Origin: Vanrija pseudolonga
Lineage: Eukaryota > Basidiomycota > Tremellomycetes > Trichosporonales > Trichosporonaceae
Reading direction: 5' to 3'
DNA: 64,000 bases
NCBI RefSeq assembly: GCF_020906515.1
Contig: NC_085850.1
Span: 310,001 to 374,000 of the forward strand
The stretch's first letter is position 1. The number at the start of each line of letters is the position of its first letter. The notes under the pieces were generated by a model that did not search any database, was not told where the DNA came from, and was given only the letters and a program-made list of their open reading frames with translations. The position numbers and the translations under genes were made by a program. Shown here piece after piece: positions 11,341 through 20,079 of the stretch.

Positions 11341-11730
11341 ATGACGAAAGTAACCATCACCTCGCTCGAATGCTTCACGGGCGCCAAGGTCCCCGAACTG
11401 CAGGCGTGCTGTACGGGCAGCGGCACGAAATTCACGACACTCTCGCAGGACGTCTTCAATCGGACACGGCCCGACATCAGCCCCCAGCTGTGGCCCAACA
11501 TCACCGGCCCAACCATCGCATCGTGCTATGAGCCCGCGGGCAGCAACAATAACCTTACTGCCGTTAAGTCGCTCGCGGACTGCCTCGTCGTCCAGCTGCA
11601 CAATGATACCAGCAAGAAGTGGTTCCAGTGCCAGGCGAAGGGGACGGCGAGCTCCGCCCCGAGGAGGCAGGCGACGTGGGGCGCGGTGGTGGTGGTTGCG
11701 CTTGCCTTGTCAACTGTCGTGGTGATGTAG
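11341..11730 (+). CDS. Six-cysteine tail-hydrophobic protein 1
   Basis: Unrecognised family. Intronless, 129 aa. The six cysteines follow the array pattern: C11 in LECFTG, the CC pair in LQACCTGSG, then single Cys in ASCYEP, ADCLVV and FQCQAK. Sequons NRT, NIT, NLT and NDT are present. After an Arg-containing hinge the last ~18 residues (WGAVVVVALALSTVVVM) are hydrophobic and end at the stop codon, as in GPI-attachment signals or tail anchors. The N-terminus (MTKVTITSLEC) is not a signal peptide. It shares WPNIT(A/G)xxIxASC with gene 2, its closest relative. Most likely membrane- or surface-associated; no function can be assigned. Confidence 0.75.
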   Translation: MTKVTITSLECFTGAKVPELQACCTGSGTKFTTLSQDVFNRTRPDISPQLWPNITGPTIASCYEPAGSNNNLTAVKSLADCLVVQLHNDTSKKWFQCQAKGTASSAPRRQATWGAVVVVALALSTVVVM

Positions 11731-12426
11731 CGCGAACACTGGAGGTGCTGGGGTGCGCCGCAACTCGGACTGCACACCGCGGACACTGCGGATGACGACT
11801 ACCAGGTCGGCGCTTGCGACGTCGACTTTGCCGGCCCGCGAAGGCGGTCGGTCAACAGGGGCTTGGTTTCGACGCCCTGCTCCGCGTCTGGGAGGGACCC
11901 GAGGTGGATGACGGGAGATGCACGCGTTGTAGTGATAGCTGTACAGCTATATGGAGTTATCTGACCCAGGTGGTATCAAGCGGAGTGCGGAGGGACGATG
12001 CGCGTCGGCGAGATAAGCACCAGCCCAGCCCGTGGAGGCCCGAGTCTCCCGTCCCAGTGGCCCGCGGCGCCTCGTGATGCCACTTGAGCGAGCGATAGCA
12101 GATGACGAATGCGCCCGCAAGCGCTCGCTTGCCCATTGGCGAAGGTAATCGCTGCGAGTGAGGACGAGGATATCCGGGAGACCCGACGGCCAGGCGCACA
12201 GGTCGACCGACACGGGCACCACGCCCCAGATCCAGATCTGGCGGTGCCACGCTCGAGCGCGCCAAGCCGTCTTGTGCGTGGGATGGGCGGTCGGTCAGTA
12301 TGGGCTGTGAGGCGCGCAGTGGACCTATGACCGAGTCGCAGGCGGCATAGATAACAGGAGGACGCGGGGGACACAACGACCGACGAAGCAGCACACCGCC
12401 GCCACCCACCGACCCCAACAAGCACA
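11731..12426. other. Intergenic region in the six-Cys cluster
   Basis: About 700 bp. It holds the promoter of gene 2; ATAGATAAC near 12346 is a weak TATA-like site. No gene remnant was recognised. Confidence 0.4.
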
Positions 12427-12798
12427 ATGTCGACGCCCGCCGCACTCGACTGCTACACCGGCAGCAACAGGGTCGCCGACCTGCAAGCATGCTGCACCGG
12501 CCCCCACACAACATACACCGAGTACTCGCAAGCGACGCTCGGCACCAAGCGGCCCGCGGTCGCGGCGCAGCTCTGGCCGAATATCACGGCGCAGATCATG
12601 GCCTCGTGCGATGTCGACGACGGCGGGGCTACGCTCGCCGTAGGGAGGTGCTTTGACGCGCGGGTCAACGGCTCGTCTGATGGGAGGTGGCTGCAGTGCT
12701 TTGCGCATGGGAAGAGCGGCGCGCGGAGAGGGAGAGGGAGGGTGGGGTGGGGGGTCTTGGGGGCCTTGGTGTTTGCGTCCGCGGTGGTGGTGTTGTAA
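12427..12798 (+). CDS. Six-cysteine tail-hydrophobic protein 2
   Basis: Intronless, 123 aa, the shortest member. Cysteines: LDCYTG, LQACCTGPH, ASCDVD, GRCFDA and LQCFAH. Sequons NIT and NGS. A basic hinge (GARRGRGRVG) precedes the hydrophobic C-terminal helix WGVLGALVFASAVVVL, which ends at the stop codon. The start has no hydrophobic stretch. The order of cysteines, the WPNIT block and the tail show that it is a tandem duplicate of gene 1. Confidence 0.75.
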   Translation: MSTPAALDCYTGSNRVADLQACCTGPHTTYTEYSQATLGTKRPAVAAQLWPNITAQIMASCDVDDGGATLAVGRCFDARVNGSSDGRWLQCFAHGKSGARRGRGRVGWGVLGALVFASAVVVL

Positions 12799-13471
12799 CA
12801 CGATGGACTTGGTTGTACTGCATGCCAGCGGTCCGCCGCGCGTCAGTGAGATAAGAACTGCGTAGAGGGTTCCGGTGGGCCCACGCCTGACCCGTTCACG
12901 CAGTGGAGCTCGGAGGCAACTGGTAACGGCACGCCTTCGACCTGCAGTAGCTGCCATTGAACAGCCTCGATTGATGAGAGTGTCTACTCCAGCGCGAGCC
13001 ACGAGCCGTAAGCCAACGCCCAAGATGGCACTTTTGCCCGGCCACTTCCGCGGCGTCGACATCAAAGACAGGGGGCAAGGGTCGTCGCTTCGACAAAGCA
13101 TCCGCAGCGTCCGGCCCTCCTGGAATCCTGCCTCGTGCCCAAAGTCGCATGTGACACACACACCTCAGGGCTCCGGGCTGACTCCGGGCTTGCAGGAAGC
13201 CTTTATGGTTGCAAACATAACCGGCCGGCCTGGACGGCTTCACGTCATTTCGCGGCGAGGTTGAAACGGCCAGGCACTTGAGGTGGGAGGGTGCAGGCTG
13301 GCCGGCTGGCAGGAGTCGATGAGTGAGGTGAGTGGCCCCAATGTCGGCGCAGTAAATGACGAACGCAGCGGGAGCGTGATCGCAGGCGCTTCCGACGCAT
13401 ATGTAGTTCATATGTCCTGGGAGAGATATAAGCCAGGCCTACAGTGACGGTCGCTCGCCCGCGAACAAACC
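12799..13471. other. Intergenic region with TATA box of six-Cys gene 3
   Basis: About 670 bp. GATATAAG at 13425-13432 lies about 40-47 bp before the ATG at 13472. Nothing else was recognised. Confidence 0.45.
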
Positions 13472-13990
13472 ATGCCCCCACCCCCGCTCGGCCTGCCCGC
13501 AAACGTCAGCATGGTCAGCATCGCCCCTACAGCCAACGCGAGCATCACCCCCGCGCAGCCACACACGCGCCCGATCCCCGTCGCCGAGACGACATGCTGG
13601 ACGTATGCGTCCGCCGGCGCGCTGCAGGTCTGCTGCGCCGGCAACGGGACGAGCTGGACTTCGCAGTCCGCGAGCGGGTTCAACAAGACACACAAGCACG
13701 CGGAGTGGATCAACGGCAACCTCACCGGTGCTCACAGGGACACAATCTACGCGTGTACCATTCCGAGGGGGCGCGACTTCAAGGTGCTCCACGGCGTCGG
13801 GGGGTGCCTCATCAGCAGCTTGAACAACAGCTATACGCCGCCGGCGGGCGGGGACCCCCTGTTTCCCGAGCACACGGACCAGTGGAGGTGCGAGTACAAT
13901 CTGCCGTCTGCTGCGTCGTCCGCCAGCCACGCAAGAGTGGGCGTGATGGCTCTACTGGTCGTACTTGCGTCGGCTGTCGTGGCGTTGTGA
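13472..13990 (+). CDS. Six-cysteine tail-hydrophobic protein 3
   Basis: Intronless, 172 aa, the longest member, with a 40-residue Pro/Ala/Ser-rich N-terminal extension before the first cysteine. Cysteines: TTCWTY, LQVCCAGNG, YACTIP, GGCLIS and WRCEYN. The block SGFNKTHKHAEWINGNLTG matches FNKT...NxLT in genes 4 and 6. Six sequons are present. The tail VGVMALLVVLASAVVAL ends at the stop codon and is nearly identical to the tails of genes 5 and 6. Confidence 0.75.
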   Translation: MPPPPLGLPANVSMVSIAPTANASITPAQPHTRPIPVAETTCWTYASAGALQVCCAGNGTSWTSQSASGFNKTHKHAEWINGNLTGAHRDTIYACTIPRGRDFKVLHGVGGCLISSLNNSYTPPAGGDPLFPEHTDQWRCEYNLPSAASSASHARVGVMALLVVLASAVVAL

Positions 13991-14481
13991 TGCTAGTGAG
14001 TGAGTGTTGATTCCGAATCGCTACATAGCTGGCAGCTGACAACGCGAGGCCGATTAACGTGATCGCCAGCGGGAATGTGTCACGACACGGACGCGCCGAC
14101 GGGGCTGGAACTCGCCAGCCAGCTCCACACACGCACCCATGCGATTCCCGGGCCCCTGTCACCAGCCCGGGAGCTCGCTCACCGTGTCCGTCAAAGGCGG
14201 AGTGATGTAACATCGCTCGCTTGATGCCCGCCCGCCTTTCGAGGACGCTGAAACACGTAAACAAGGCACTCGTTTCGTGTCATGTGCCACTTTTGCTCCA
14301 CCACCAAACTAAGTCGATCGACATCTCATCCCCGCGAGCGTCGTAGTGTCGTTGTCGTATGTGGTCGTTCATGCATGCATGGATGACCGTGTGAATGGCG
14401 AACATGGGCAGTGGTGTAACACGCTTCCCCCCTTCTTAAGAAAGGACTCTGTGGGGGCCAGAACGCACACAACACGATGCC
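13991..14481. other. Intergenic region in the six-Cys cluster
   Basis: About 490 bp with no gene. The promoter of gene 4 must lie here; only a poor TATA-like TTAAGAAAGG (about 14437-14446) is visible. Confidence 0.4.
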
Positions 14482-14982
14482 ATGTCCCCCCTCTCCGCAC
14501 GCAACTTCACCCTCCTCACACCGCACCCGCACACCATCACGCTGCCGGACAACGTCGGCACGCTCACATGCTACAGCTACGAGCTAGAGCCAGTCTTCAA
14601 GCGGTGCTGTGCGGGGCCCGGCGCGGCGTATGTGTCGCAACCAGCAGCAGACTTCAACAAGACAGCGGCCGCCGTGCACGTGAACAACAACCTCACCGAG
14701 CATGGGGCCACGATCGGCATCTGCACCGTCCAGCGCAGCGTCAATGCGTCCACGCCGGCAATCATCGCCGACTGCGTCATGGGCGCGCTGAACCAGAGCG
14801 GCAACTACACCACCATTCCGGCGATGTATGCCCTGCCGCCAGGGCGGTGGTGGTGCGAGGCAAATGTGCGCTCTGAAACGATAGCTGCGAAGGCTACGAA
14901 CGGGGCTGGCGGCACGGAGAGAAGGAAATGCGGCGCGGCGGTGCTCGTCGTCGTGCTCGCTGCTATTGCTGTGACGTTGTAG
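14482..14982 (+). CDS. Six-cysteine tail-hydrophobic protein 4
   Basis: Intronless, 166 aa. Cysteines: LTCYSYELEP, FKRCCAGPG, IGICTVQ, ADCVMG and WWCEAN, plus an extra Cys (RRKCGAA) just before the tail. FNKTAAAVHVNNNLTEHG aligns with genes 3 and 6. Sequons: NFT, NKT, NLT, NAS, NQS and NYT. The tail is AAVLVVVLAAIAVTL, ending at the stop codon. The first 27 residues are polar, with no signal peptide. It is closest to gene 6 (CYxYxLxP...CCxGPxxxYxSQPxAxFNKT). Confidence 0.75.
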   Translation: MSPLSARNFTLLTPHPHTITLPDNVGTLTCYSYELEPVFKRCCAGPGAAYVSQPAADFNKTAAAVHVNNNLTEHGATIGICTVQRSVNASTPAIIADCVMGALNQSGNYTTIPAMYALPPGRWWCEANVRSETIAAKATNGAGGTERRKCGAAVLVVVLAAIAVTL

Positions 14983-16023
14983 AGCTGGTTCCGTGTTGTA
15001 TCTTGTACATGACGTAGGGCGCACAATGCTTGGCTGGATGCGATGCAGGGAGCATGGCGACCGGGGAGGAGGGCCGCAACCAAGGTAGGTGGTGTATGAG
15101 GTGGGAACCCGGCGGATGAGGGAGACCCCCGCTCGACCATGCGGTGCACCAGGACTTCAGTAGCGCCGCGCATGTCTCAAATACCCTCTTAACAAATATG
15201 CCTGTAGGCTATTGGTGTTAAGGTTGCCAGTCGTCCCTTGGGCAGTACGGCACGGCTGAGGCGGGCAGTGCGGAAAAGCCAGTCAAGCCGCCAGGCACTT
15301 ACGGACTGTTCGTCGTGAAGCCAGTTGTTTGTTTACACGACTGCGCCCATCCTCTGTGGATCATCCACCTGCTTGTTCTGCTTGCATACATCGCACATCG
15401 CCCGGGGTATGCCCCGGGTCATCTGCCGCGAGTAGTCCCAGCGGTCCCAGCGGCGTATCGGCGCCCACGCGCCACGGCCCATCAACCCGCCTGGTGAAAC
15501 ACTCGCTCGCGGGTGCGGTGCTCCTCGTAGCCCCCCGGCTTGTCTCGGAGTCTCCAGTGAAACAAGCATGCCTACCCCAGAGGCTATTTACACACAATCA
15601 ACACTGAGCTCTCCCTACCTCCCTTGCCCCCTCGCGGCATTCTACTGCCTCGGCTTTCCTGCTGCACACCTCACGCCGCATGCAGTGTTGAGAGCAGTGA
15701 GCCAGGCCCTGGTGGTCGTGAGGCGGCTGTTGCTACGGCTCAGAGAGGCCGTTGAAACAAGCATACCTGTGTGCCCCAGAGGCTATTCTGAACAGACTTA
15801 ATGCCATGCTGCCTTGGCCCGTGGCCCATTGGCGCCAGCAGCTTCGCCACAACACCGACAGTGGCATGCAGTGTTGCGGCGGTGACTCAGGCACTAGTCG
15901 TCGTGAGGCAACTGTTGTTGACCTGTGCAAGGTGTGCAAGGTGTGCAAGGTGCTACTCACATACATAACAAACAGGCAGGCGACCGAAGCAACCCAGCGA
16001 CCTCCTGCACCCCTCCCTTCGCC
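14983..16023. other. Largest gap in the six-Cys cluster
   Basis: About 1 kb with no gene. It contains the tandem duplication listed separately and, at about 15925-15953, three copies of a 9-10 bp GTGCAAGGT unit just before gene 5. Confidence 0.5.
15557..15922 (+). repeat. Diverged direct repeat of ~180 bp upstream of six-Cys gene 5
   Basis: Unit 1 is about 15557-15738 and unit 2 about 15751-15922. Both begin TGAAACAAGCAT, continue with CCCCAGAGGCTATT, share GGCATGCAGTGTTG-like sequence (GCATGCAGTGTTG) in the middle, and end with GTCGTGAGGC..CTGTTG. Units are adjacent and in the same orientation, and have drifted between the conserved blocks. Probably a promoter duplication. Confidence 0.7.
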
Positions 16024-16401
16024 ATGTCCTCCAACTCGACCTTCACCTCGGCCAACCTCATCTGCCAGAGCCCCAACCAGACGGCGATCAAGGCCTGCTG
16101 TACCGGGCATGGATCGGTTTACATGGTGCTCCCGGCCGCCGCCTCTGGATTCCCCAACGCCATCGGAGACATCACCTACTGCGGAGTGCCCGCAAAGGAG
16201 CCCAAGACGGGGAGCAACTTTGTCAGCTGCATCACGCAGGCCTTCGGCATCAGCGACCGCAACTCGCTCATCCCGGGCACCGCCAACCTCATTTGCAAGG
16301 GCACCGTTCCGGCAGCTGTCAGCGGCGCGCACACGACCAGCGCGAAGTGGGCAGCCGTAGCGCTCGTCGCTGTACTTGCGTCGACTGTCGTGGCGCTCTA
16401 A
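16024..16401 (+). CDS. Six-cysteine tail-hydrophobic protein 5
   Basis: Intronless, 125 aa. Cysteines: LICQSP, IKACCTGHG, ITYCGV, VSCITQ and LICKGT. Sequons NST and NQT. It lacks the FNKT/NLT block of genes 3, 4 and 6, so it is a divergent member. The tail VALVAVLASTVVAL ends at the stop codon and shares its last seven residues with gene 6. No signal peptide. The start ATG sits in a CCTTCGCCATGTCC context. Confidence 0.75.
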   Translation: MSSNSTFTSANLICQSPNQTAIKACCTGHGSVYMVLPAAASGFPNAIGDITYCGVPAKEPKTGSNFVSCITQAFGISDRNSLIPGTANLICKGTVPAAVSGAHTTSAKWAAVALVAVLASTVVAL

Positions 16402-16922
16402 CCCACATCCTCGACCCCCACCCCCAGCACTCCCTGCCCAACTCGCCCCGGCCAGCCTTTTGTACGTGTTTGATGTATCATACCCTGTTTGTTGTTCCTG
16501 CGCAGCTGCCCAACCTCTGAAACGGTGCATGCAGTTCGAGCAAGCAAGTACGCCGCACGCCGCAAGCAAGCCCCTGCCGCGGGTCCGAAACAGGGTGCCA
16601 GGCGAGTGGAGTGCGCAGAGGCACTGAAACCAGGCACCCGGCGGGTGTCGTCTTGTTGGTGGTACCCGCGCTCTCATTCCCGTCTTCTTCGGTCGCGTCT
16701 GGGCTTTGTGGGCTTTTGGGCACGGCGGCGCGGCGGACCTGGGAAGAAGGTTGTTTGGGAAGCTGAGCTTGGGCGGGCTTGGCTTTTTCTGACTGAGCAT
16801 TGTGGGCAGTGGGCATAGAGGGATGCGTTCGGAGCGCTGGGGCTGCATATATGAAGAGAAGAGGTGCAGAGTGAGGCCGACTCACATCAGACCCCCACTC
16901 CCTTCCCACTGCTGCCACCACA
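16402..16922 (+). promoter_or_regulatory. Intergenic region with TATA box of six-Cys gene 6
   Basis: About 520 bp with no gene. GCATATATGAAG at 16845-16856 lies about 70 bp before the ATG at 16923. Confidence 0.45.
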
Positions 16923-17360
16923 ATGCCACCCACCACCAACACGGTCCCCGGCCTCACATGCTACACGTACGACCTGCAGCCCGCCACGGCCAAGTGCTGT
17001 ACCGGCCCCAACCTCTCCTATCTGTCCCAACCGGTCGCCGAGTTCAACAAGACCAACCTCAACGCAACGAGCGTCAATGCGTTCCTCAACCACACCGTCC
17101 AGACCGACACAATAGGCATCTGCTCCTTCTCGCAGGACGGCAACAAGTTCCTCGACTGCCTCGCGCGCGAGCTGGGGATCACGTCCGACCCTGGCTCGTT
17201 GCCTCTGGGCAAGATGCAGTGCCGCGATGTTCGGCTCGCTGACGGTGATTCTCCGCCCGCTGTCAACGCCAAGACTGTTTCGTCCGGCCCGAGGAGCCAC
17301 AGGAGCTGGGCGGCAATGGGGCTGCTGGCTGTGCTTGCGAGCACAGTTGTCGCCTTGTAG
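16923..17360 (+). CDS. Six-cysteine tail-hydrophobic protein 6
   Basis: Intronless, 145 aa. Cysteines: LTCYTYDLQP, TAKCCTGPN, IGICSF, LDCLAR and MQCRDV. Sequons NLS, NKT, NAT and NHT. The tail WAAMGLLAVLASTVVAL ends at the stop codon. N-terminus MPPTTNTVPG is polar. It is the last member of the array, about 190 bp before the tRNA-Val gene. Confidence 0.75.
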   Translation: MPPTTNTVPGLTCYTYDLQPATAKCCTGPNLSYLSQPVAEFNKTNLNATSVNAFLNHTVQTDTIGICSFSQDGNKFLDCLARELGITSDPGSLPLGKMQCRDVRLADGDSPPAVNAKTVSSGPRSHRSWAAMGLLAVLASTVVAL

Positions 17361-17551
17361 CCCCTGCCTGGATAAACAGTCCAACCATCTCGACAATCCC
17401 TAGTACCCTGTGTGGAACTGTATGCTTCCCCACAGCCGCCCCTCCACACATACACACAGCTGTTGTACCAAACCCGATGTAACACCTTGACCGCACGCCC
17501 TCGACGGCGATGGTTCTGCGTCGTCGGCGTCGCACCGCCCCGATAAAAGGA

Positions 17552-17638
17552 TGACTGTTGACGGGTTCGAACCGCCGACTTCACGTGCATCTCCACTTTC
17601 GCGTAAGACGTGCAGAATAACCACTTTCTTAAACAGCC
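17552..17638 (-). tRNA. tRNA-Val (anticodon TAC) with 14-nt intron
   Basis: All four arms fold by hand. Acceptor GGCTGTT pairs with AACAGTC (one G-T). The D arm is AGAA/TTCT with GG in the loop. The anticodon stem CACGT/ACGTG closes a loop with anticodon TAC at 17605-17603, and the T arm is GGCGG-TTCGAAC-CCGTC. Between loop positions 37 and 38 lies a 14-nt intron, the canonical position for nuclear tRNA introns. A T4 Pol III terminator lies at 17548-17545. It sits between two tandem gene-family arrays. Confidence 0.88.
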
Positions 17639-17806
17639 AAGTACCTCGCCGATCGAAGGCGATGTCCGGGGCGCGGCGTGTGTGCAGTATGGGCCGTGCC
17701 CACAGGTGGTCGGTCATTGTTCAGACACATGAGGGGCGTCATGGGGAGCCCCTTGCTTCTCATCTCCATTCACCAGTGCATTGTCTGTCGACCGACGGCT
17801 CCTGCT

Positions 17807-18558
17807 TCAGTACTTCTCCAACTCGCCGCCCGTGGCAACATGCACCACCTTCTCGAGCTTGAGGAAACTGTGTGCCTCGGCGATCTTTGCCAATTCGTGC
17901 AGCTTGTCAATCCACTTTGTGCCCCCGATGTCGTGGCTGGCAAGCTGGTCGAGCTCTTTGGCTGAGAAGCCGCGGAGCACTTTGACCATCTCTGCCCCCA
18001 GGTGGCGGTTCACATAGCTGCGCACCTTGTCCGGGAAATCGCCCTCGCTGGTACATAGGGCCTCGAAGATCTTGCGCATGTTTTCGACCGCGCTGAGCTT
18101 GGTACCGTAGCTGGCGTGTTGTGGAGCGCGCTGGTTCAGTTCGCTAATCTTGATCGCTATATCTTGCGCCACCGCCGTCTCGGGCATCGGTTTGGATCCA
18201 CAGTTCCAGCAAGCGTGATATCGGGCCTTGACATTCAGCGCGTCCCACACTGCCGCGCTGTATCTTTGGGTGTTAACACAGAAGTGGTGCGGATCTCATA
18301 CTAGTCAAAGTTCTCGACGGTTGCCGCGGCCGTGATGGCTTTGGCCATTTCCTTGTGCTCCAGGGCTGCCTTGACGAGGAGGTCGCGCATCGACTCCGGC
18401 GGGATGCGAGAGAGGGTCGCCTCCCACTGGGTTCGCAAGAGCTTCCTTCCCTCCTCTCGTGCCTCTAGGCTTAGGCGGTCCGCCTCTACCTCGGCATTGT
18501 AGCGCGCCTCAGCATCGTCGTAGCGCGACCTCTTCTTGCCGGGTAGGCGAAGCGCCAT
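17807..18558 (-). CDS. Cut8/Sts1-like paralogue 1
   Basis: 235 aa from two exons (18558-18302 and 18257-17807). Exon 1 encodes a basic start (GKKRSRYDD), a coiled segment and the helix MRDLLVKAALEHKEMAKAI, ending in the family junction ENFDY. Exon 2 encodes the helical domain with SYGTKLSAVENMRKIFEAL and MVKVLRGFSAKELDQLAS. In Cut8/Sts1, an NLS-bearing N-terminus and an LxxLLxxxxHPDV-type helix precede a helical bundle that holds proteasomes in the nucleus; the resemblance is by motif and layout. The acceptor at 18258 is chosen because the nearer AAAG acceptor would create an immediate stop codon. Confidence 0.65.
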
Positions 18559-18800
18559 TGTTGAAGTGATATGAGCCGTGTCAAAGTGAGAAGTGGTTAA
18601 TCGAGCCGTCTCGAGGTGTTTGTTGTGAGCGCTATGGGCGTCGCCAGGAGAGATCCGGGGACGAAACAACGCCACGAGGCGCATGGTCTGAGCAACACAA
18701 CACCTCGTCAATCCTGCCGAAAGGCATCCTTTGAACGAAAGAGTGACAGTGGCACTCCCACGAAACTCACGCATTATATGACAGCTACCGACCGAACCAG

Positions 18801-19639
18801 CTACGCCCGCGCGCCGTCCCACCGCCGAGCGGCTCGGGTCCCCTCACCCTCCGTCTCCGTAGACCCAGCCGCGACCCGGACAAACACCGTCCCAACCTCG
18901 TCCTCGAGCCCGTCGAGCGTTCCCAGCGTCTTCGCCTTGCGCGCAAGTACCCTCAGCTTCTGGAACCAGCTCCCGCCCTCCTCGTCCGAAAGCTTATCGA
19001 GCTCGGCGGGGCTGAACAAGCCGAGCACGGCGCCCATCTTCTGCCCCCACCACGTGGCGGCACTGCGGACCTGCTGGGGGATGTAATCGTCGTGCCGTTG
19101 TGACAGGAGCGCGTCGTACACCCGGCGTATGTTGGTCGCGGCGCTCAGCTTGGTGCCCCAGTTCGCATGGGCGCGCGTCCGGTCGACTATGTCGTCGAGC
19201 AGGTGTTCCACGTGGCGCGCGACGTCGAACGCCTTGTTGACCTGTATCCGTGGTGGCTCGCGCGCGTACTTGTCGCCAAGGTGGAAAGCTGCGTCGGCGG
19301 CGTGCCTTGTGTCGTCTGTCAGTTCCCGGATCACAAACACACACACACGCGCGCGCGCACGCACTCGTCAAAGTTTATCGGCGGGCTGGCTTCGAGCTCT
19401 TGCTTGGCCTCGGTGGCGGCTGCCTCGCGCTGCTTCTGCGCCTCGGCGTACACTTCGATCCGTCGCGCGACAGCAGGATACTCCCATCCTTCGAGGAGGA
19501 GCGCGCGCAGCGTGCTCGCGTCCATCGTCTCCAGCAGGGCTCGGATGTGCGCGCGGGACGTAGCTGGCTTGGCCGTCGAAGGCATGACGATCCCGCTGTC
19601 TGTGTCGCTGGCGACGTCTCCGTGTATGGTCGTGGTCAT
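18801..19639 (-). CDS. Cut8/Sts1-like paralogue 2
   Basis: 259 aa from exons 19639-19365 and 19305-18801. Exon 1 lacks the usual KRAR start (MTTTIHGDVASDTD) but has the helix STLRALLLEGWEYPAVARRI and ends in INFDE. The intron carries an alternating purine-pyrimidine run (GTGCGTGCGCGCGCGCGTGT). Exon 2 has NWGTKLSAATNIRRVYDALL and GQKMGAVLGLFSPAELDKL, then EEGGSWFQKL and a Glu/Arg-rich tail. It ends about 240 bp upstream of paralogue 1 on the same strand. The intron end at 19306 was chosen because it alone keeps the frame of the conserved exon-2 motif. Confidence 0.62.
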
Positions 19640-20079
19640 GGTGGCGAGAAGGAGTGAAGAAAGTCGACTAGAGGTCGAGAGGTATATGAAGGCACGGCGA
19701 TGATGTCAGGCGGTGTGGTGGAGCGTGCCAAGCTGGGGATGTCGGTCAGGTCCGAGGAGGCTCCACTCGAGGTGATCACTAGCTCGGAGTTAGTCACTCG
19801 CCGGCCTGTACGCTGGGTATTGGTATTGTGTATCACGAGCTGGACATTGTGAGGAGGGAGATACTGCGCTGCTGGAGAGGTGGGGCAGATTGCTGTGAAT
19901 GTGGCCACGGCCAAGGTCGATCGAGATTGTCAGGGATTGTAAGAAGTCGCGAACATTGCGATAAGCCACAATCGCAATCGCACCCGCACGCGCCTTGCGA
20001 CTGGTCCTGTCTCGGAAGATACAACTGCGTTGAGATTGTACATTACACAGGGTATATACAGCACAGCTATGGGCACGGT
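19640..20079. other. Intergenic region between paralogues 2 and 3
   Basis: About 440 bp with no gene. A TATA-like CATATACC is read on the minus strand near 19679-19686, about 40 bp before the start of paralogue 2. Confidence 0.4.

Noticed and set aside
15315-15607. Possible seventh six-Cys gene or remnant between genes 4 and 5
   Set aside because: Frames here have scattered Cys but neither the CC-G motif nor the hydrophobic tail.
11341-17360. Identity of the six-Cys proteins as hydrophobins or CFEM proteins
   Set aside because: Hydrophobins need eight Cys with two CC pairs and a signal peptide; CFEM has eight Cys with different spacing. Neither pattern is met.
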